The translations under genes were made by a program, and so were the position numbers. DNA of 64,000 nucleotides from Aselliscus stoliczkanus (lineage: Eukaryota; Chordata; Mammalia; Chiroptera; Hipposideridae). How positions within the stretch are numbered: the first letter of the stretch is position 1; each line of letters opens with the position of its first letter. The notes below the pieces were generated by a model. The model made no database searches. It was not told the DNA's origin and saw only the letters and a list, made by a program, of their open reading frames with translations. Positions 12,607-24,720 of this stretch are shown one piece after another. The stretch is from positions 66,236,771 through 66,300,770 of the forward strand of contig CM066737.1 in the NCBI GenBank assembly GCA_033961575.1, written 5' to 3'.

Positions 12607-12756
12607 CAGTAAAACCTTGGATTGTGAATAACATAGTTTGCGAGTGTTCTGCTACACAAGCAAACATTTCTAATGTTTGTGGTAAATGAGTGATGTCTTG
12701 CAATATGAGTACTTTATTTCCGGAATGAATTATGCTCGCAAACCAAGCTATTACTG
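12607..12756. mobile_element. Small TA-flanked MITE (pogo/Tc-like)
   Basis: A 150-bp element with partly matching inverted ends, CAGTAAAACCTTGG on the left and CAGTAATAGCTTGG read from the right. It is flanked by TA on both sides. This fits a non-autonomous Tc1/mariner-superfamily (pogo/Tigger-type) element. The ends have diverged, so it is old. Confidence 0.65.
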
Positions 12757-12757
12757 T

Positions 12758-13680
12758 AGTTTGTTTCTTCAAATGTCAGTATGGGTGTTAATCGCATTTC
12801 TCAACAAAGCTATTGATTAAAAAGCCAGCAGAATCTCTGGTAGTATATCTAAATCAATGTCCTGTTTATAACTGACCTTGTTCATGATGGAGATTTTTTT
12901 CTTAGAAGCAATTGTATTTGATCTTCTGACTATCACTATGTTTTTCATCCAAAATATTTACACTATGCTTATTAAGGCTTTACAGATATCTTAGCTGTTT
13001 ATCTTTTTCTACTGTTATGAGTAACACCTAACTGGACTTTCTTTGCCATAAAGGCAGCAAGGACATGCATCCCTTTTCCTTTAATCCCTTCCATCAAAAC
13101 TATGCTTGATTTGAGGGCAAGGTAGTCTCTATATTTGAACTCCTATAATAAGAGGGTTTAATGTGAATAACAATTTGGTTAGGGACTATAGTTGCATCTA
13201 GTTGGAAAATGTATCTGAATACTTCACTGTGAGTCTTAAAGTAGAGAAGAACAATCCTGGATTTTAAATTTTTTTCTTAAATACTGTGTTGGGATATCTT
13301 TGACAGACTAAACAGTGAATTTCTAACTCCTAGCTTTGGTACTACTTTTTTAAAAAAAATTTACAAAATACTTCTCTACTGGGGCACTAGTCAGGGTCTT
13401 GACAAGAAATAGAATTCACTCTAGATGGACAAATAAAGAGATTTTAAAAGAAGGGACTATTAGTGAAATATAAACAGAGCCAATGGGATAAACAAGGCAC
13501 ATTATGGAACTTACAGACAAGAAGTAGTGGGAAACCACTACCACCCCTAGGACCAAGTGGAGGGAATAATGTTATCAAAACCCATTAAAACGTGTTACAG
13601 TTCAGGAGGTATTCCCAGTGGGAACTGTGTTCAAGTTGGGGAATGCAGTTACTATCAGATGCATGGTGCCACAATAGGAG
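12758..13680. other. Stretch with no gene; possible old repeat from 13380
   Basis: No coding signal was found. Part of 13380-13680 has the look of a diverged old interspersed repeat (CTAGTCAGGGTCTTGACAAG), not assigned. Confidence 0.45.
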
Positions 13681-13830
13681 AGGCATTCATCAGCTCAGGC
13701 TGCCATATCAAAATACCACAGACTGGGAGGTAAACACATAAATTTATTTCTTACACTTTTGGTGGCTGGGAAGTCAAAGAATAAGTTGCTGCCTATTCAG
13801 TTTCTGGCAAGGCTCTCTTCTTGGCTTGTA

Positions 13831-15080
13831 TGAGGTCTGACAATTAAGCTTGTGAACTTGCCGCTGTGCACTTACATTGGCAGCACTGTACAAATAGCTC
13901 AGTAAGGTTTCATAACCTTGGTATATCAGAGTCTCACAGCTGTGTTTATGTCGACGTGTGGTGGTATCTTGCTGAGTGGCGTTCACTATTGTGTGTTTTT
14001 GTGTGCCATCACAAGAATGTCTGAGCTTGAATCAGAGCAATAAACATTACATTTCTTGTTAAACTTGGCAAGAGTGGAAGTGCAATCAGGGACGTGTTAG
14101 TCCAAGTTTATGGGGATAATGCCATGAAGAAATGGCAGTGTACAAATGGATTAAACATTTTTCTGAGGGGAGAGATTGTATCACTGATGGAGAGAGATCA
14201 GGACGGCCAGTACAAGCAGATCTGGTGAAAACATTGTAAAAATTCATCAAATTGTGCGTCCAAATCATCGGCTGACTGTGAGAAGCACAGCAGACCAAGT
14301 AACCATCAATGGAGAAACAGTTAGGAAAATCTTGGCATGAGAAAGGTGTGTGCAAAAATGGTCCTGAAGGAGCTCACCGATGAACAAAAGCAAAGGAGAC
14401 TCGAAGTTTGCCAAGACCTTTTGGAGAGGCAAGACGATGTTTTGCGCCATGTTATCATTGGTGATAAAACGTGGGTGCATCAATATGACCCTGAAACAAA
14501 GTGTCAAAGTGCACAATGGAAGTCAGCCAATTCTCCATGACCAAAAAAATTTCCATTGGTCCAAATCAAGAGTCAAAATGATGTTGCTAACGTATTTTGA
14601 TATCAGAGGGATTATTCATTATGAATTTGTACCAACTAAAACAGTTAACCAAATTTACTACTTGGAAGTGCTGAAAAGGCTGCATGAAACAGTTAGATGA
14701 TCTGAACTTTTTGCCAACAATTAATTCATGGCTTTTGCATCATGACAATGCACCAGCTCACAGGGCACTGTCTGTGAGAGAGTTTTTAGCCATTAAACAA
14801 ATAACTGTATTGGAACACCCTCCCTACTCACCTGATCTGGCCACCAATGACTTTTTTCTTTACCCAAAGATCAAGGAAATTTTGAAAGGAAGACCTTTTC
14901 ATGACATTCAGGACATCAAGGGTAATATGACAGCAGCTCAGATGGCCATTCCAGAATGAGTTCCAAAATTGCTTTGAAGGGTGGACTAGGCAATGGCTTC
15001 CCAAGGGGAGTTTTTCAGAGGTGATATTCAGCAATGAGGTATGTAGCACTTTTTCTAGGATGGGTTCGCAAACTTAATTG
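13831..15080 (+). mobile_element. Nearly full-length mariner transposon, missing its right tip
   Basis: The left terminal inverted repeat starts TGAGGTCTGACAATTAAG after a TA at 13829-13830. The right repeat reads back as CAATTAAGTTTGCGAACC, but the last 10 or so bases are missing, and the flanking TA at 15081-15082 follows directly. It is about 1.25 kb, the usual mariner size, and carries a broken transposase. Without the outer right repeat it should be immobile even if transposase were supplied. Confidence 0.92.
14017..15040 (+). pseudogene. Mariner transposase pseudogene (DD34D)
   Basis: This is a cut-and-paste transposase remnant. The N-terminal helix-turn-helix region (about 14040-14330) is full of stops. 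From 14337 the reading continues with MRKVCAKMVLKEL and DKTWVHQYDPE, which holds the first catalytic aspartate. Frameshifts move the reading to a second frame at about 14560-14700 and a third at 14684-14959. That last stretch keeps HHDNAPAHRALSV and PPYSPDLATNDFF. Exactly 34 residues separate the second and third catalytic aspartates, the mariner DD34D signature. At least two frameshifts and several stops make it dead. Confidence 0.93.
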
Positions 15081-15310
15081 TAGATGACCACCTTCTCACT
15101 ATGGGCTCACATAGCCTTTCCTCAGTACATGTGTTTGGTGAGGGGAGAGGATCTCATCCTTTCTTTAAAAGGCCACCAATCCTATCAGATTAGGACTCCA
15201 TGTTATGACCTCATTTAACCTTAACTATCCCCTGAAAGGCCTATATTCAAATATAGTCACATTAGGGCTTTAACATATGAATTTGGTAGAGGGGTAGGAC
15301 ACAGTTTAGT

Positions 15311-15790
15311 CTAGAGCAGGGAGGAGCAAGGAAGAAAAATCAGCCACTCTTGGTCCCTCTTTCTTCCCATTTATTATGAGTTCCTACCATTAAGTTAATT
15401 TTAGTCAAAACCAACCAGAGGCCAGCTAGCAAGGGATTCTAGATGATGCAGTATACAAGAGTCAATAAGGACACAGAACAGGCAACGAAGGATTGGAAAT
15501 GGACTGTAAATATGGTGGGGCAGCAAATGGAGAATTGACCACACAGCTAATCCATGTGGCCTCTTTGTATCTGGAAAGGGATGCTACAGCATAAGCTTAG
15601 GTTCTGATATTAGTCAATGAGAAAGATGGCACATGACAGGGAGAGAGGTGACTGAGGTCCTGAGAAACAGCACTGGGTATGACAATCTAATAGGGATTTG
15701 AGTAAATAAGTTCTGCTTTGGCCACTCAAACAATATTGTCCCGGAGTTAATTAGAAACTGAATTAGCTACCATAAACAGGAATTGAAAAC
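15311..15790. other. Stretch with no recognised feature
   Basis: No gene or clear repeat. Moderately diverged non-coding DNA. Confidence 0.45.
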
Positions 15791-16190
15791 TAGACAAGGA
15801 TAGAACAAGAAAAGAATAAGAGATTAACCTCATTTATGAATATGGATCTGAAAATTCTGAATAAATTAGCAAGTTGAATCCAGAAGTCAATATAAAAACA
15901 ATGCATTATTATCAAGTGGGATTTATCCTATTCATGTAAAATTGGTTATTATCATTATTGTAAAATAAAATCATAAAAAATAACATTAAAAAAATTGAAA
16001 TAACATAGTACTAAATACTGAAAATCATTTGATAAAGTTCAATTCATGATTTTATTTATTTTTTTTTTTTTGAGGGCAGTGTCACTGGCCCTCATATGTG
16101 GGACCCAAACTGGGGCCGCTGGCTTCCCAAGCCAGCGCTTAACCACCGTGCCACTCGGCCGGCCCAACATTCATGATTTTAAAAAGTCCT
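15791..16190 (+). mobile_element. L1 ORF2 reverse-transcriptase fragment with SINE
   Basis: Weak plus-strand similarity to the L1 reverse transcriptase region: AAAATTCTGAATAAATTAGC and a CAAGTGGGATTTATCC segment encoding a Q-G-F-I-like motif. It is interrupted by the SINE at 16055. Confidence 0.65.
16055..16168 (-). mobile_element. tRNA-derived SINE type A
   Basis: Poly(T), then the GAGGGCAGTGTCACTGGCCC segment and the tRNA-like head ending CGGCCGGCCC. The 13-bp direct repeat ATTCATGATTTTA at 16042-16054 and 16169-16181 is perfect. Confidence 0.96.
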
Positions 16191-17297
16191 CTTGGGAGTG
16201 ACATCAACATGACTGAATAAGACATCCCTTGTTCTATCCATCCTCTCAATAACAATAATTTGGTATTCATCCATGAACAAAAATAATATCTTTGTTTGAT
16301 CTGTGGGATCTAATATCATACACCAAGGGACCTGGGAGGAGTCTTGTCCACCTGTATATCAGGTAATAGGCATACAGACATTAGTCCCAACTTTGCACCA
16401 TGCAGTGAGTGGCCTGTAAACTCTCTATAGCCCCTCTTGGTCATGGTCTCAGAGCCCCTGGAGAACAGACTTAGGTAATTACCCACATATGAGAGAATCT
16501 GGGTGGAAATCCAGGTCTCCAGCAGAGGAGTTCCAGCATAACACTGGAATAAAAAATAATTATAATATAAGTTTGCATGTATTGGAGAGAGTATGAGGAA
16601 TAGTTTTCCTTTACCCATGTTACTCTTTCCCCAAGGCAGCACAGCTCATTGCCAAGTGAGATTTTCTCAGCCTGTGGTTTCTCCTTTAGGGGAAAGTGAG
16701 TGTATGAGTGAGTGAGTGACTTCCTCAGCTGTGTGGGACATTGCTAAAGAGGCCCATTTCTCTCTCATCATATCCAGAGTATTGAGTCATGAGCTGTATG
16801 ACTGGGGGTAGGAAAATGCTGGGAGAGAGGCAGATAGGATGTTTGGAGGACATTTAAAGGGACAAAGATCCTGCCAACTGTGTTGCGTACTCCATCAAGC
16901 CCACCCATGAACCACTGGGGATATCTGGGTAATGGATCCCCCCATTGACCTATGTGTGCACCAAGCTCTGTGTGCACCTAACCCCCCCCCCATACACACA
17001 CCCTACCCACCCTCTCTGTGTGTGCTCCTGACAATGGGAAGAGCAAGCTTTGGCAGATTGCTAGTGACCACTTATAAAAAGCTGGCCCAAATCTGTGGGC
17101 AAGGTAGTAACCACAAAACTTGAGTTTTAGCTCCACCATTGGGAAAGCAAAGGGGAGGCTGTCAGCAAATCAGATAGAAATTAATAAGATGATATTAGTA
17201 AGTCCTTACCTGTCAATAATTATTCTTAAGTTGAGTGGCTTACATTATCCAATCAAAGGAATAGAGTCAATTCATGGATTAAAAAAAAGACCTAATC

Positions 17298-17393
17298 GGG
17301 CCAGCCGAGTGGCATGGTGGTTAAGCACTGGTCTTGGGAGGCCAGAGGCCCCGGTCCCGCATGTGAGGGCCAGTGACACTGCCCTCAAAAGAA
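17298..17393 (+). mobile_element. tRNA-derived SINE type A
   Basis: GGGCCAGCCGAGTGG head and GTGACACTGCCCTC end. An A-run plus GACCTAATC on both sides (17281-17297 and about 17394-17410) is the target duplication. The box-B region is shortened by a small deletion. Confidence 0.95.
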
Positions 17394-18057
17394 AAAAAAA
17401 AAGACCTAATCATATGATGTTTATAAGATGGCGTTAAGAGCACCATTACCCTGATACCAAAACAAGACAAAGACACTACCAGAAAACTACAGACCAATAT
17501 CCCCAACTAACATTCATACCAAGTTCCTCAACAAAATGCTAGCAAACTGAGTTCAATAGGATAGGAAAAAGATTATGCACCATGATAAAGTTGGATTTAT
17601 TCTTGGAAGTTAAAGGATGGTTCAACATATGGAAATCAATTAATATAATTCACCACATTAACCTAATGAAGAAAAATAAGGTATCTCAATTGGGACAGAG
17701 AAATCATTTGACAAAAGTCAACACCTTTTCATGATAAAAATACTTAACAAAATAAGAAATGAAATAAAGTACCTGAACTTAATAAAAAGTTAATGAAAAA
17801 ATATGAAAGAGCCACAGTTAACACTCAATGGCGAAAGACTGAAAACTTTTGTTTTCTTTTTTCTTCTTTTTTTTTTTTTGTAAGAGTGGAACCAAGATAA
17901 AGATGCCTGCTTTTACTACTTTTTTTCAACTTAAAACTGGAAGTCCTAACTACAGTAATTAGACAAGAAAAGAAATAAAAGAAAACCATATTGTAAACCA
18001 AGAAGTAAAATTATCTCTGTTCACAGACTAAATGATCTTATATGTACAAAATCCCAA

Positions 18058-18059
<2 letters not shown>

Positions 18060-18088
<29 letters not shown>
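18060..18088. repeat. (CA)n microsatellite
   Basis: About 14 CA units within the L1 reverse-transcriptase region. Confidence 0.9.
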
Positions 18089-18378
18089 GAGCTATTAGAG
18101 CTAATGAACAAATTCAGCAATGTTGCAGGATACAAAATCAACATGCAAAAATCAGTTGCATTTCTACCCAACGACTAACAATTTGAAAAGGAAATTAAAA
18201 AAACAAGTCTATTTACAATATATAATTACCATGATAGTCTCTTATGATCCTTTTCATGTTTGTGGAATAAGTTGTAATATCTCCTCTTTCATTTCTGATT
18301 TTATTTGAATCTCCTCTTTTTCTCTTTGTTACTTTAGCTAAAGGTTTGTCAATTTTATCTTTTCAAAAAATGGCTTTT

Positions 18379-18489
18379 TTTTTTTTTTTTTTTTTGAGGG
18401 CAGTGTCACTGGCCCTCACATGTGGGACCGAACCGGGGCCGCTGGCTTCCCAAGCCAGCGCTTAACCGCCGCGCCACTCGGCCGGCCCT
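18379..18489 (-). mobile_element. tRNA-derived SINE type A, well preserved
   Basis: This copy looks closest to an intact consensus. It has a long poly(T), an intact box B region (GGTTCGGTCCC on the minus strand) and GCGCCACTCGGCCGGCCC at the head. The perfect target duplication AAAAAATGGCTTTT lies at 18365-18378 and 18490-18503. It is likely one of the younger SINEs here. Confidence 0.97.
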
Positions 18490-19989
18490 AAAAAATGGCT
18501 TTTAATTTACTTAATCTCAATGGTTTTTGTGGTCTCTATGTCTTTTATTTCTCCTCTTATTTTTGTTATTCTCTTTTTTTCTGTGAACTTTGGGCTTAGT
18601 TTATTCTTCTTTTTCTAGTTCCTTGAGGTGAAATGCTAGGTATTTTTAGATGTCTTTTTCCCCACTTAATGTAGATGCTTTTGCTATAAATCTCCATCTT
18701 AGAACTGTTTTGCAGCATCCCATAGGTTTTGATATGTTATGCTTTCATTTTTATTTGTTTCAGAATACTTTTGATTTCTCTTTTGATATCTCCTTTGACC
18801 TATTTGTTGTTGAGGAATGTGTTGTCTAATTTCCATATTAAAATATTTTTTCCCTCTTGTTATTAAATGCTAGTTTTATACCATTATGGTCAGAAACAAT
18901 ACTTGGTAGGATTTTAATCTTCTTAAATTTGCTGAGACTTGTTTTGTGACCTACCAAATGATGTATCCCAGAGAATGTTCCATGTGCACTTGAGAAGAAT
19001 GTGTATTCTGCTTCATTTGGATGGAATGTTCTGTATATGTCTGTTGGGCTCTTCTAAGGAAAAGTATTATCAAGTCCAACTGGTTTCATTTTTAATTTTT
19101 TGTCTGGGTGATCTGTCCATTATTAAAAATGGGATTTTGAAGTCCCCTACTGTTATTATATTGTTATCTATTTCTCCCTTAAGATCTGTTAGTATTTGAT
19201 TGAACATTAATATGTTCAGTATTAGTATTTGATTGAACATTAATATGTTCAGTGCTTCAATGTTAGATGCATATATTTTATGATGGTTATATCCTTTTGC
19301 TGAATTGGCCCCTTTATCATTATATAATGACTTTCTTTGTCTTTTGTTACAATTTTGGTGTAAAGTCTATTTTATCTGAATTATGTATACCTCCCCATGC
19401 TCTCTTTGGAGTCTACTGGCATGGAATATATTTTTCCATTTCTTTACTTTAGCCAGTGTGAAGTGAGTCTCTTGTAGACAGCATATAGTTGGGTTTTGTT
19501 TTATTATTCTTATTAATTTCTTTCTGGCTCTTTTGTATTTTCCTTGTTCCTTCCTTTCTTGCTGTCTTCTTTGGTGAGTTGATGATTTTCCTTAGTGGTA
19601 TGTTTTGATTTCCTTCTTTTTATGTGAATCTGGTAAAGGTTTTTGCTTCGTGTTTACTGTGAGACTTACATTAAAAATATTATCAATATAACAGTCTATT
19701 TAATGTTGATAACAACTCCTATCACATATAAAAACTCTACCCTATTACTTCCTTCCAAACATTGTATATTTTTGATATTATAATTTATCTCTTTTATAAT
19801 GTGTAACCATTACCAAATTATCGTAGCTGTAGATTTTCAAAAATACTTTGAACCTGTATCCTCTATATTAGAATTAGTTAACACACTATGATATTACAGT
19901 GTTCTAAATCTGTCCGTATGCTTACTTTTAGCAGTGCACTGTATATTTTCATGTTACTAATTGGCATTCTTTCATTTTATCTTGAAGAG

Positions 19990-20868
19990 CTCTTCAACAT
20001 TTCTTCATGGCAGGTCTAGTGGGATGAACCACTTCAGCTTTTTTATTAAAGAAAGTCTCTCGCCTTTGTTCCTGAAGGACACTTTTGCTGTGTAAAGCAT
20101 TCTTGGTTGGAAATTTCTTTCTTTCACAACTTCAAATATATTATCTCATTCTTTCCTAGTCTGTAAGATCTCTGTTGAGAAATCCACTAATAGCCTTATA
20201 GGGGTTCCTCTCTATGAGAGTTTTTTCCCCTATTACTGCTTCTAGGAGCCTCTCTTTGTCTTTGATTTTTGACGGTTTTATTGGGTCTTGGAGGAGGTCA
20301 TTTTGTACTGAAATTTTGGAATGGTCTGTTAGCTTCGTGAACTTGAATATTCACATCTCTCCCCAGGTTTTGGAAGTTCTTAGCCATTATTTCTTTAAAT
20401 AAACTTTTTACCTCTTTCTCCCTTTTTTTCCTTCTCGGATTTCACTGTTGACAAGTTTCTCTTGAATATTTCCCATAAGTCCTATAGGCTTTCTTTATTT
20501 CTTTTCATTTTTTTTCTTTGCTCCTCTGCTTATATAATTTCAATTGATGTTTCTTCTAGCTTATTAATTATTTTTTTCTACCTGCTCAGTCCACTATGGA
20601 AGCTCTTTAGTAAATTCTTCAGTTGAGTCATTTTATTATTCAGCTCCAGAATTTCTGTTTGGTTCTTATATTTTCTATTTCTTTGTTGAGCTTCTCATTT
20701 TGTTTTTGTAATGCTTTTCTGGTATTGTTAAATTGTAGCTCTATGAGAATCTTTAAAAACTTATTTTGAATTCTTTCTTGGGAAATTTCTGGATCTCCAC
20801 TTTGGGGGCTAGTTGCTGGAGGTTTACTGTAGTCCCTTGATGGTGTCATATTTCCCTGATTCTTCATG
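19990..20868 (-). pseudogene. L1 ORF1 pseudogene
   Basis: On the minus strand the start reads MKNQGNMTPS, followed by a segment ending in a coiled-coil-like stretch (KALQKQNEKLNKEIENI). This is the N-terminal layout of the L1 RNA-binding protein ORF1p. Downstream pieces around 20200-20400 resemble the RNA-recognition region but frameshifts separate them. Not functional. Confidence 0.8.
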
Positions 20869-22218
20869 ATCCCTCTAGACTTGTGTAGTTTTTTGAACAT
20901 TTGAAGAAGCAGTCATCTTTTCCAGTATTTAGGGGTTGGTAAGGAAAATACTTTCACCTGTGGATTGGGGCACATCGTAGTATGCTGTGATACCAGGTCT
21001 ATTGGTGCATGGCACCAAGTGCAAGGGTCTGTGGCAGCACCATGTTCAGAGGTGTGTGATGTCTTTTCAGCACAGGCCATTGAGATCTACAACATTGACA
21101 ACTCTGTGGTCCTTGACAAATACTATGGATGAGTGCAGTAGCTGCAAGAGCTGTTGGGGTTTTCAGTGGTCACTGTATCCAAATTGTTATGGTAGGCAGT
21201 GTTGATGGCTAGCACTAGTAGTGTGCACACACTCAGCTTTGTGGGACAGCTACAGGTGTCTGTGTAGTGGCAGAGGCTGGTTGCAGACACAAATGTAGTT
21301 GTGGGGGCTAGGGCAGGCAGCAAGAACCAGAAACTGAAGTCACTCTGGCAGCTGGTATGCAGTACGGTGGCTATTAAATATCACTCAAGCACATGTCAGT
21401 AAAAGATGGTAATGGGGATCATGCCATGGTCATCTAGATGAATAGCTAGAGGGTCTAGATACAGGTGAGCATAGTGGGACAGGCCAATAGCATAAGGCAG
21501 CACCCATGTATGCACATAGCAGTAGAAGTTGGTGACTTGTGTCATGCTGATAGCATGCAAGTACACAGCTGGAGAGGCTAGCCCAAAACACTTGTGTAGT
21601 GGTAGGCATCAGCTGCAGGGGTCTAATCTGGTATCTTGCATTTGGCACAACTGCATAGGCATTGGCTGGATACCCGTGAGATTCCTAGGTTTCAGCAGGG
21701 ACGAGGGAGGAGAAGTAGAAAGGGATAAGGAATCTGGATTCAGTGAACATGAATACCTGTATGGCAAATGCTTGTGAAACCTGTAGGAGGTCCATGGGGA
21801 CTGTGCTCACCATTATTTTCTTCAGTGGCAAAAGCTGTTGGATTTGTCTCCAGAGCAGTTCATTCTGAACTACAATCACTCCTGCTATGAGGCTGCTATT
21901 AGCAGCCCCTGATTTTCTTCCTTTTTCTTAGCTATCCCTATATATCTCAACTTTGCTGCTCTCGGTGTGCTGAAACCAAAATGGGACCTTCTCATGGTAA
22001 CCTGAAAGGCTGGGGAAGCTGGCTCTTCACTCCACACTTTTTTTCCTGGGCAGGAGATCTTTCAGCTGGGAACGTCCCTCTTGGTGCCAAGCAATGCCGT
22101 CTTGGGGGATGGGATGATGCAGGAAAAGTACAGTGTCTTCCTTTCCCTTTCCTTCTGACCAATTTTTCTGGTGTTTTTTATTTTATTTTACTTTTTAATT
22201 TAATTTAATTTATTTATT

Positions 22219-22220
<2 letters not shown>

Positions 22221-22251
<31 letters not shown>
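22221..22251. repeat. (TG)n microsatellite
   Basis: A GTGTGT tract of about 30 bases within the L1 5'UTR. Confidence 0.9.
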
Positions 22252-22253
<2 letters not shown>

Positions 22254-22395
22254 TTCATTGTGTTCATAACGGTTTTTAGTTTTTTAAGTGGACTCCAGAG
22301 CTCTCCCATAGCTGTTGCTGTTCATAAATAGCTGTCTAATTGTTAATTGCTCTGGAGGGATGGAGACTGACTTTTACAACACCATTTTGGTGACA

Positions 22396-23570
22396 TCACC
22401 AATAACCTGGAGCTTTTGTCTTCTTGATTTGTAGGAATTTTTTATATATTCTGGATAATTATCCTTGAAAAATGTATGGGTTGAAATATCATTTTAAATT
22501 TTGTGACATGTGTTTTCAATTTTCTGGTATAAGTTAATGAATAATATTCCTAATCTTTTTTAAATTTAATTAAAGTTTATTGAGGTGACAATAGTTACTA
22601 AAGTTACATAGGTTTTAGGTATACATTTTGTAATACATCATCTATATACCACATTGTGTGCTCACCACCTGGAGTCAGTTCTCATTCCATCACTATATAT
22701 TTGATACCTTTTACCTCACCTACCACTCCCCAATCCCTTTCCCTCGGGTAATCACTAGACTACTGTCTGTGTCTATGAGTTTTTGTTTCTTCATTTGTTT
22801 GTCTTGTTCGTTTGTTGTTTTCAGTTCTATATACCACATATCAGTGAAATCATATGGTTCTCAACTTTTTCTGTCTGACTTATTTCATTTAGCATAATAA
22901 TCTCAATACACATCTATGTTGTTGCAAATGGCATTATTCCATCTTTTCTTATGGCAGAATAGTATTCCATTGTGTATATGTACAACATCTTTATCCAATC
23001 ATCTATCAAAGGACACTTTGGTATCTTTTTTTCTTTTTTTGAGGGCAGTGTCACTGGCCCTCACATGTGGGACCGAACCAGGGCCGCTGGCTTCCCAAGC
23101 CAGCGCTTAACCACCACGCCATTCGGCCGGTCCTCAAAGGACACTTTGGTTGTTTCCATTTTGGCCACTGTAAATAAAGCTGCAATGAACATCAGAGCAC
23201 ATATATCTTTACAGATAAATGTTTTCAGATTTTTGGGTAGATACCCAGGAGAGGTATTGCTGGGTCATATGGTAATTCTACTCTTAATTTTTTGAGGAAC
23301 CTCCACACTGCCTTCTACAATGGCTGCACCAATCTGCATTCCCACCAACAGTGTTTGAGGGTTCCTTTTTCTCGGCAGCTTCCCCAACACATGTTATTAT
23401 TTGTCTTGATGATAGCCATTCTACCTAATGTGAGGTGATATCTAAAATTAATGTATCCTAATTTATTATTTTATGTTATAGTTTCTTTGTATCTTATTTA
23501 AGGAACTCTTTTGCAATCTGGTTTCAAACATATATATTTTTTTCTTCTAAGAATTTTAATGTTTTGCCTG
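22396..23570 (-). mobile_element. L1 3' regions, minus strand, nested
   Basis: The part at 22560-23440 begins with AATTAAAGTTTATTGAGGTG, the 3' end of an L1 subfamily also seen at 36360 and, on the plus strand, at 34906 and 53135. It runs into the ORF2 end (GCTGCAATGAACATCAGAGC). Flanking pieces 22396-22560 and 23441-23570 look like an older L1 that it interrupts. A SINE lies at 23037. Confidence 0.75.
23037..23133 (-). mobile_element. tRNA-derived SINE type A
   Basis: Complete head and body with a pyrimidine-rich tail. The 17-bp target duplication starting TCAAAGGACACTTTGG is perfect at 23006-23022 and 23134-23150. Confidence 0.97.
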
Positions 23571-23605
23571 CACACATAAGTCTCTGTTTTCTAGAATTAT
23601 TATTA

Positions 23606-24016
23606 TTATTATTATTTTACAAATTTTATTGGAGAATCGGGGGAGGGGAACAGACAATTTGCTGTCCTTTGGTTCTTCAGTCTGGTTGTGGAGGACGTCG
23701 CTTCACTGGCCCATGTTGGTATTACTATTGTGCTCTTCCCAGCTGAGGCAGTCACTCACTGGCCATTGAACAGCCGCTCATGGTGGTGGCTTATGGCAGC
23801 TCACGAAAGTGCATGCCAGCTGCTGGCCAGCCCCACTGTAGCTTACGCCATTGCCAGCAACTCACGGCAGCCCAGCCCCAGGTCGAGCTGCTGTTCACCA
23901 TCTTAGCTATAGAGGGCACAGCATCACTGGCACTAATGTGGGATCAGAACCAGGGCCCTGCTGCTCAGAGCTGGCATCCCAAGCCAACTCTTAACCAACG
24001 CGCCACTTGACCAGCC
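23606..24016 (-). mobile_element. Long tRNA-derived SINE (type C)
   Basis: On the minus strand a tRNA-like head similar to type A (about 24016 down to 23915) is followed by a body of about 300 bases absent from type A. The body includes GAGCTGCTGTTCACC-like and GGCCCATGTTGGTATTACTA-like segments (plus-strand reading) and ends near TTGGAGAATCGGGGGAGGGG. The direct repeat GAATTATTATT is at about 23594 and 24017. The copy at 38521-38970 shares the same body. Confidence 0.88.
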
Positions 24017-24027
24017 TGAATTATTAT

Positions 24028-24720
24028 TTTTCGATGTGCTATGATGCATACATCCATTATTCTCTATATAAATAAACACTTGTTTTGGCATCATTTCTTT
24101 AATTTTTCCTTTGTTCCTAATGACCTCTACTACCACCTCGCTCATATGAAACCTTGCCATATGTGGGTGTGTGTATGTGCATGAGTGTGTGTGTGAATCT
24201 TTCTGAGATTTTATTCTGTTCACTTGGTCAATTATACTTCCCCTGAGCCAATATCATTCTAAATTTCAGTTGGTTTTGTTTAGTAGAGAGCAATAGTAGG
24301 ATATTAACAAGGGAGACTTTTCATACAGTTCACCTAGTTTAGCCTCTTAGGTCATAGAAAAGTCTCAAGAGTAGACAATGGGTCTGGAAGGGCTCAGACA
24401 TTAACTGTTCTGCCCTTCTCCATTCTTCTCCTTAAGATAGTATTTTATGTAAGAGGCAGCTTAGACCTCCTGTTGATGGGGAGAAAAGAGTGAGACTCAG
24501 GAGTCTAATGAACCAATACATATCTTTGCTGCAAGAATCACTATCCTGGCCTGCTACCTATACAAGTGATTTCTTAGATGTGGCTAGTGAATGTGGACTT
24601 TTAAGGTGACTATACCAAACTTAGAAATATTTTTATCAAAAGATATTAGAAGTGTAAAGACAAAATATGAATGGGAATAAATATTTGTAATACATATATA
24701 CTATAAAGAATATTATTCTA
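24028..24720. other. Stretch with no recognised gene
   Basis: A GT-rich patch lies near 24165-24195. No coding or clear transposon signal was found. Confidence 0.5.

Larger units (their letters stand above)
13681..15310. repeat. Old interspersed repeat, split by the mariner at 13831
   Basis: The left part (13690-13830) contains GGCTGCCATATCAAAATACC and TTTATTTCTTACAC. The right part (15081-15310) contains GACCACCTTCTCACT and AACATATGAATTTGG. Together they form one ancient mammalian repeat in plus orientation, cut at a TA dinucleotide by the mariner. Similar sequence ending ACATGTCCTTTGGGG is at 58860-59045. The family name is not assigned. Confidence 0.65.
16190..18235 (+). mobile_element. 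L1 LINE, plus strand, 5' part with internal deletion
   Basis: It opens with an L1 5'UTR-like region (GGGACCTGGGAGGAGTCTTG near 16325). A short endonuclease-region piece follows at about 17130-17290. After the SINE it jumps to the reverse transcriptase region (17430-18235), which matches ORF2 in all frames with stops. It ends mid-ORF2 without a 3'UTR or tail, where it meets an opposed L1. Confidence 0.7.
18236..22395 (-). mobile_element. L1 LINE, minus strand, 5' part to its 5' end
   Basis: From 22395 backwards: a 5' end reading GATGTCACCAAAATGGTG, a 5'UTR of about 1.5 kb, ORF1 (about 20870 down to 19990) and the endonuclease region (19340-18900). It stops in the early reverse-transcriptase region at 18236. 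The 3' half of ORF2 and the 3'UTR are absent. A SINE type A is inserted at 18379. Many stops and frameshifts are present. Confidence 0.85.

Noticed and set aside
18379..18489. Possible functional tRNA gene
   Set aside because: The tRNA-like head lacks a full cloverleaf and continues into a SINE body and poly(A), with target duplications.
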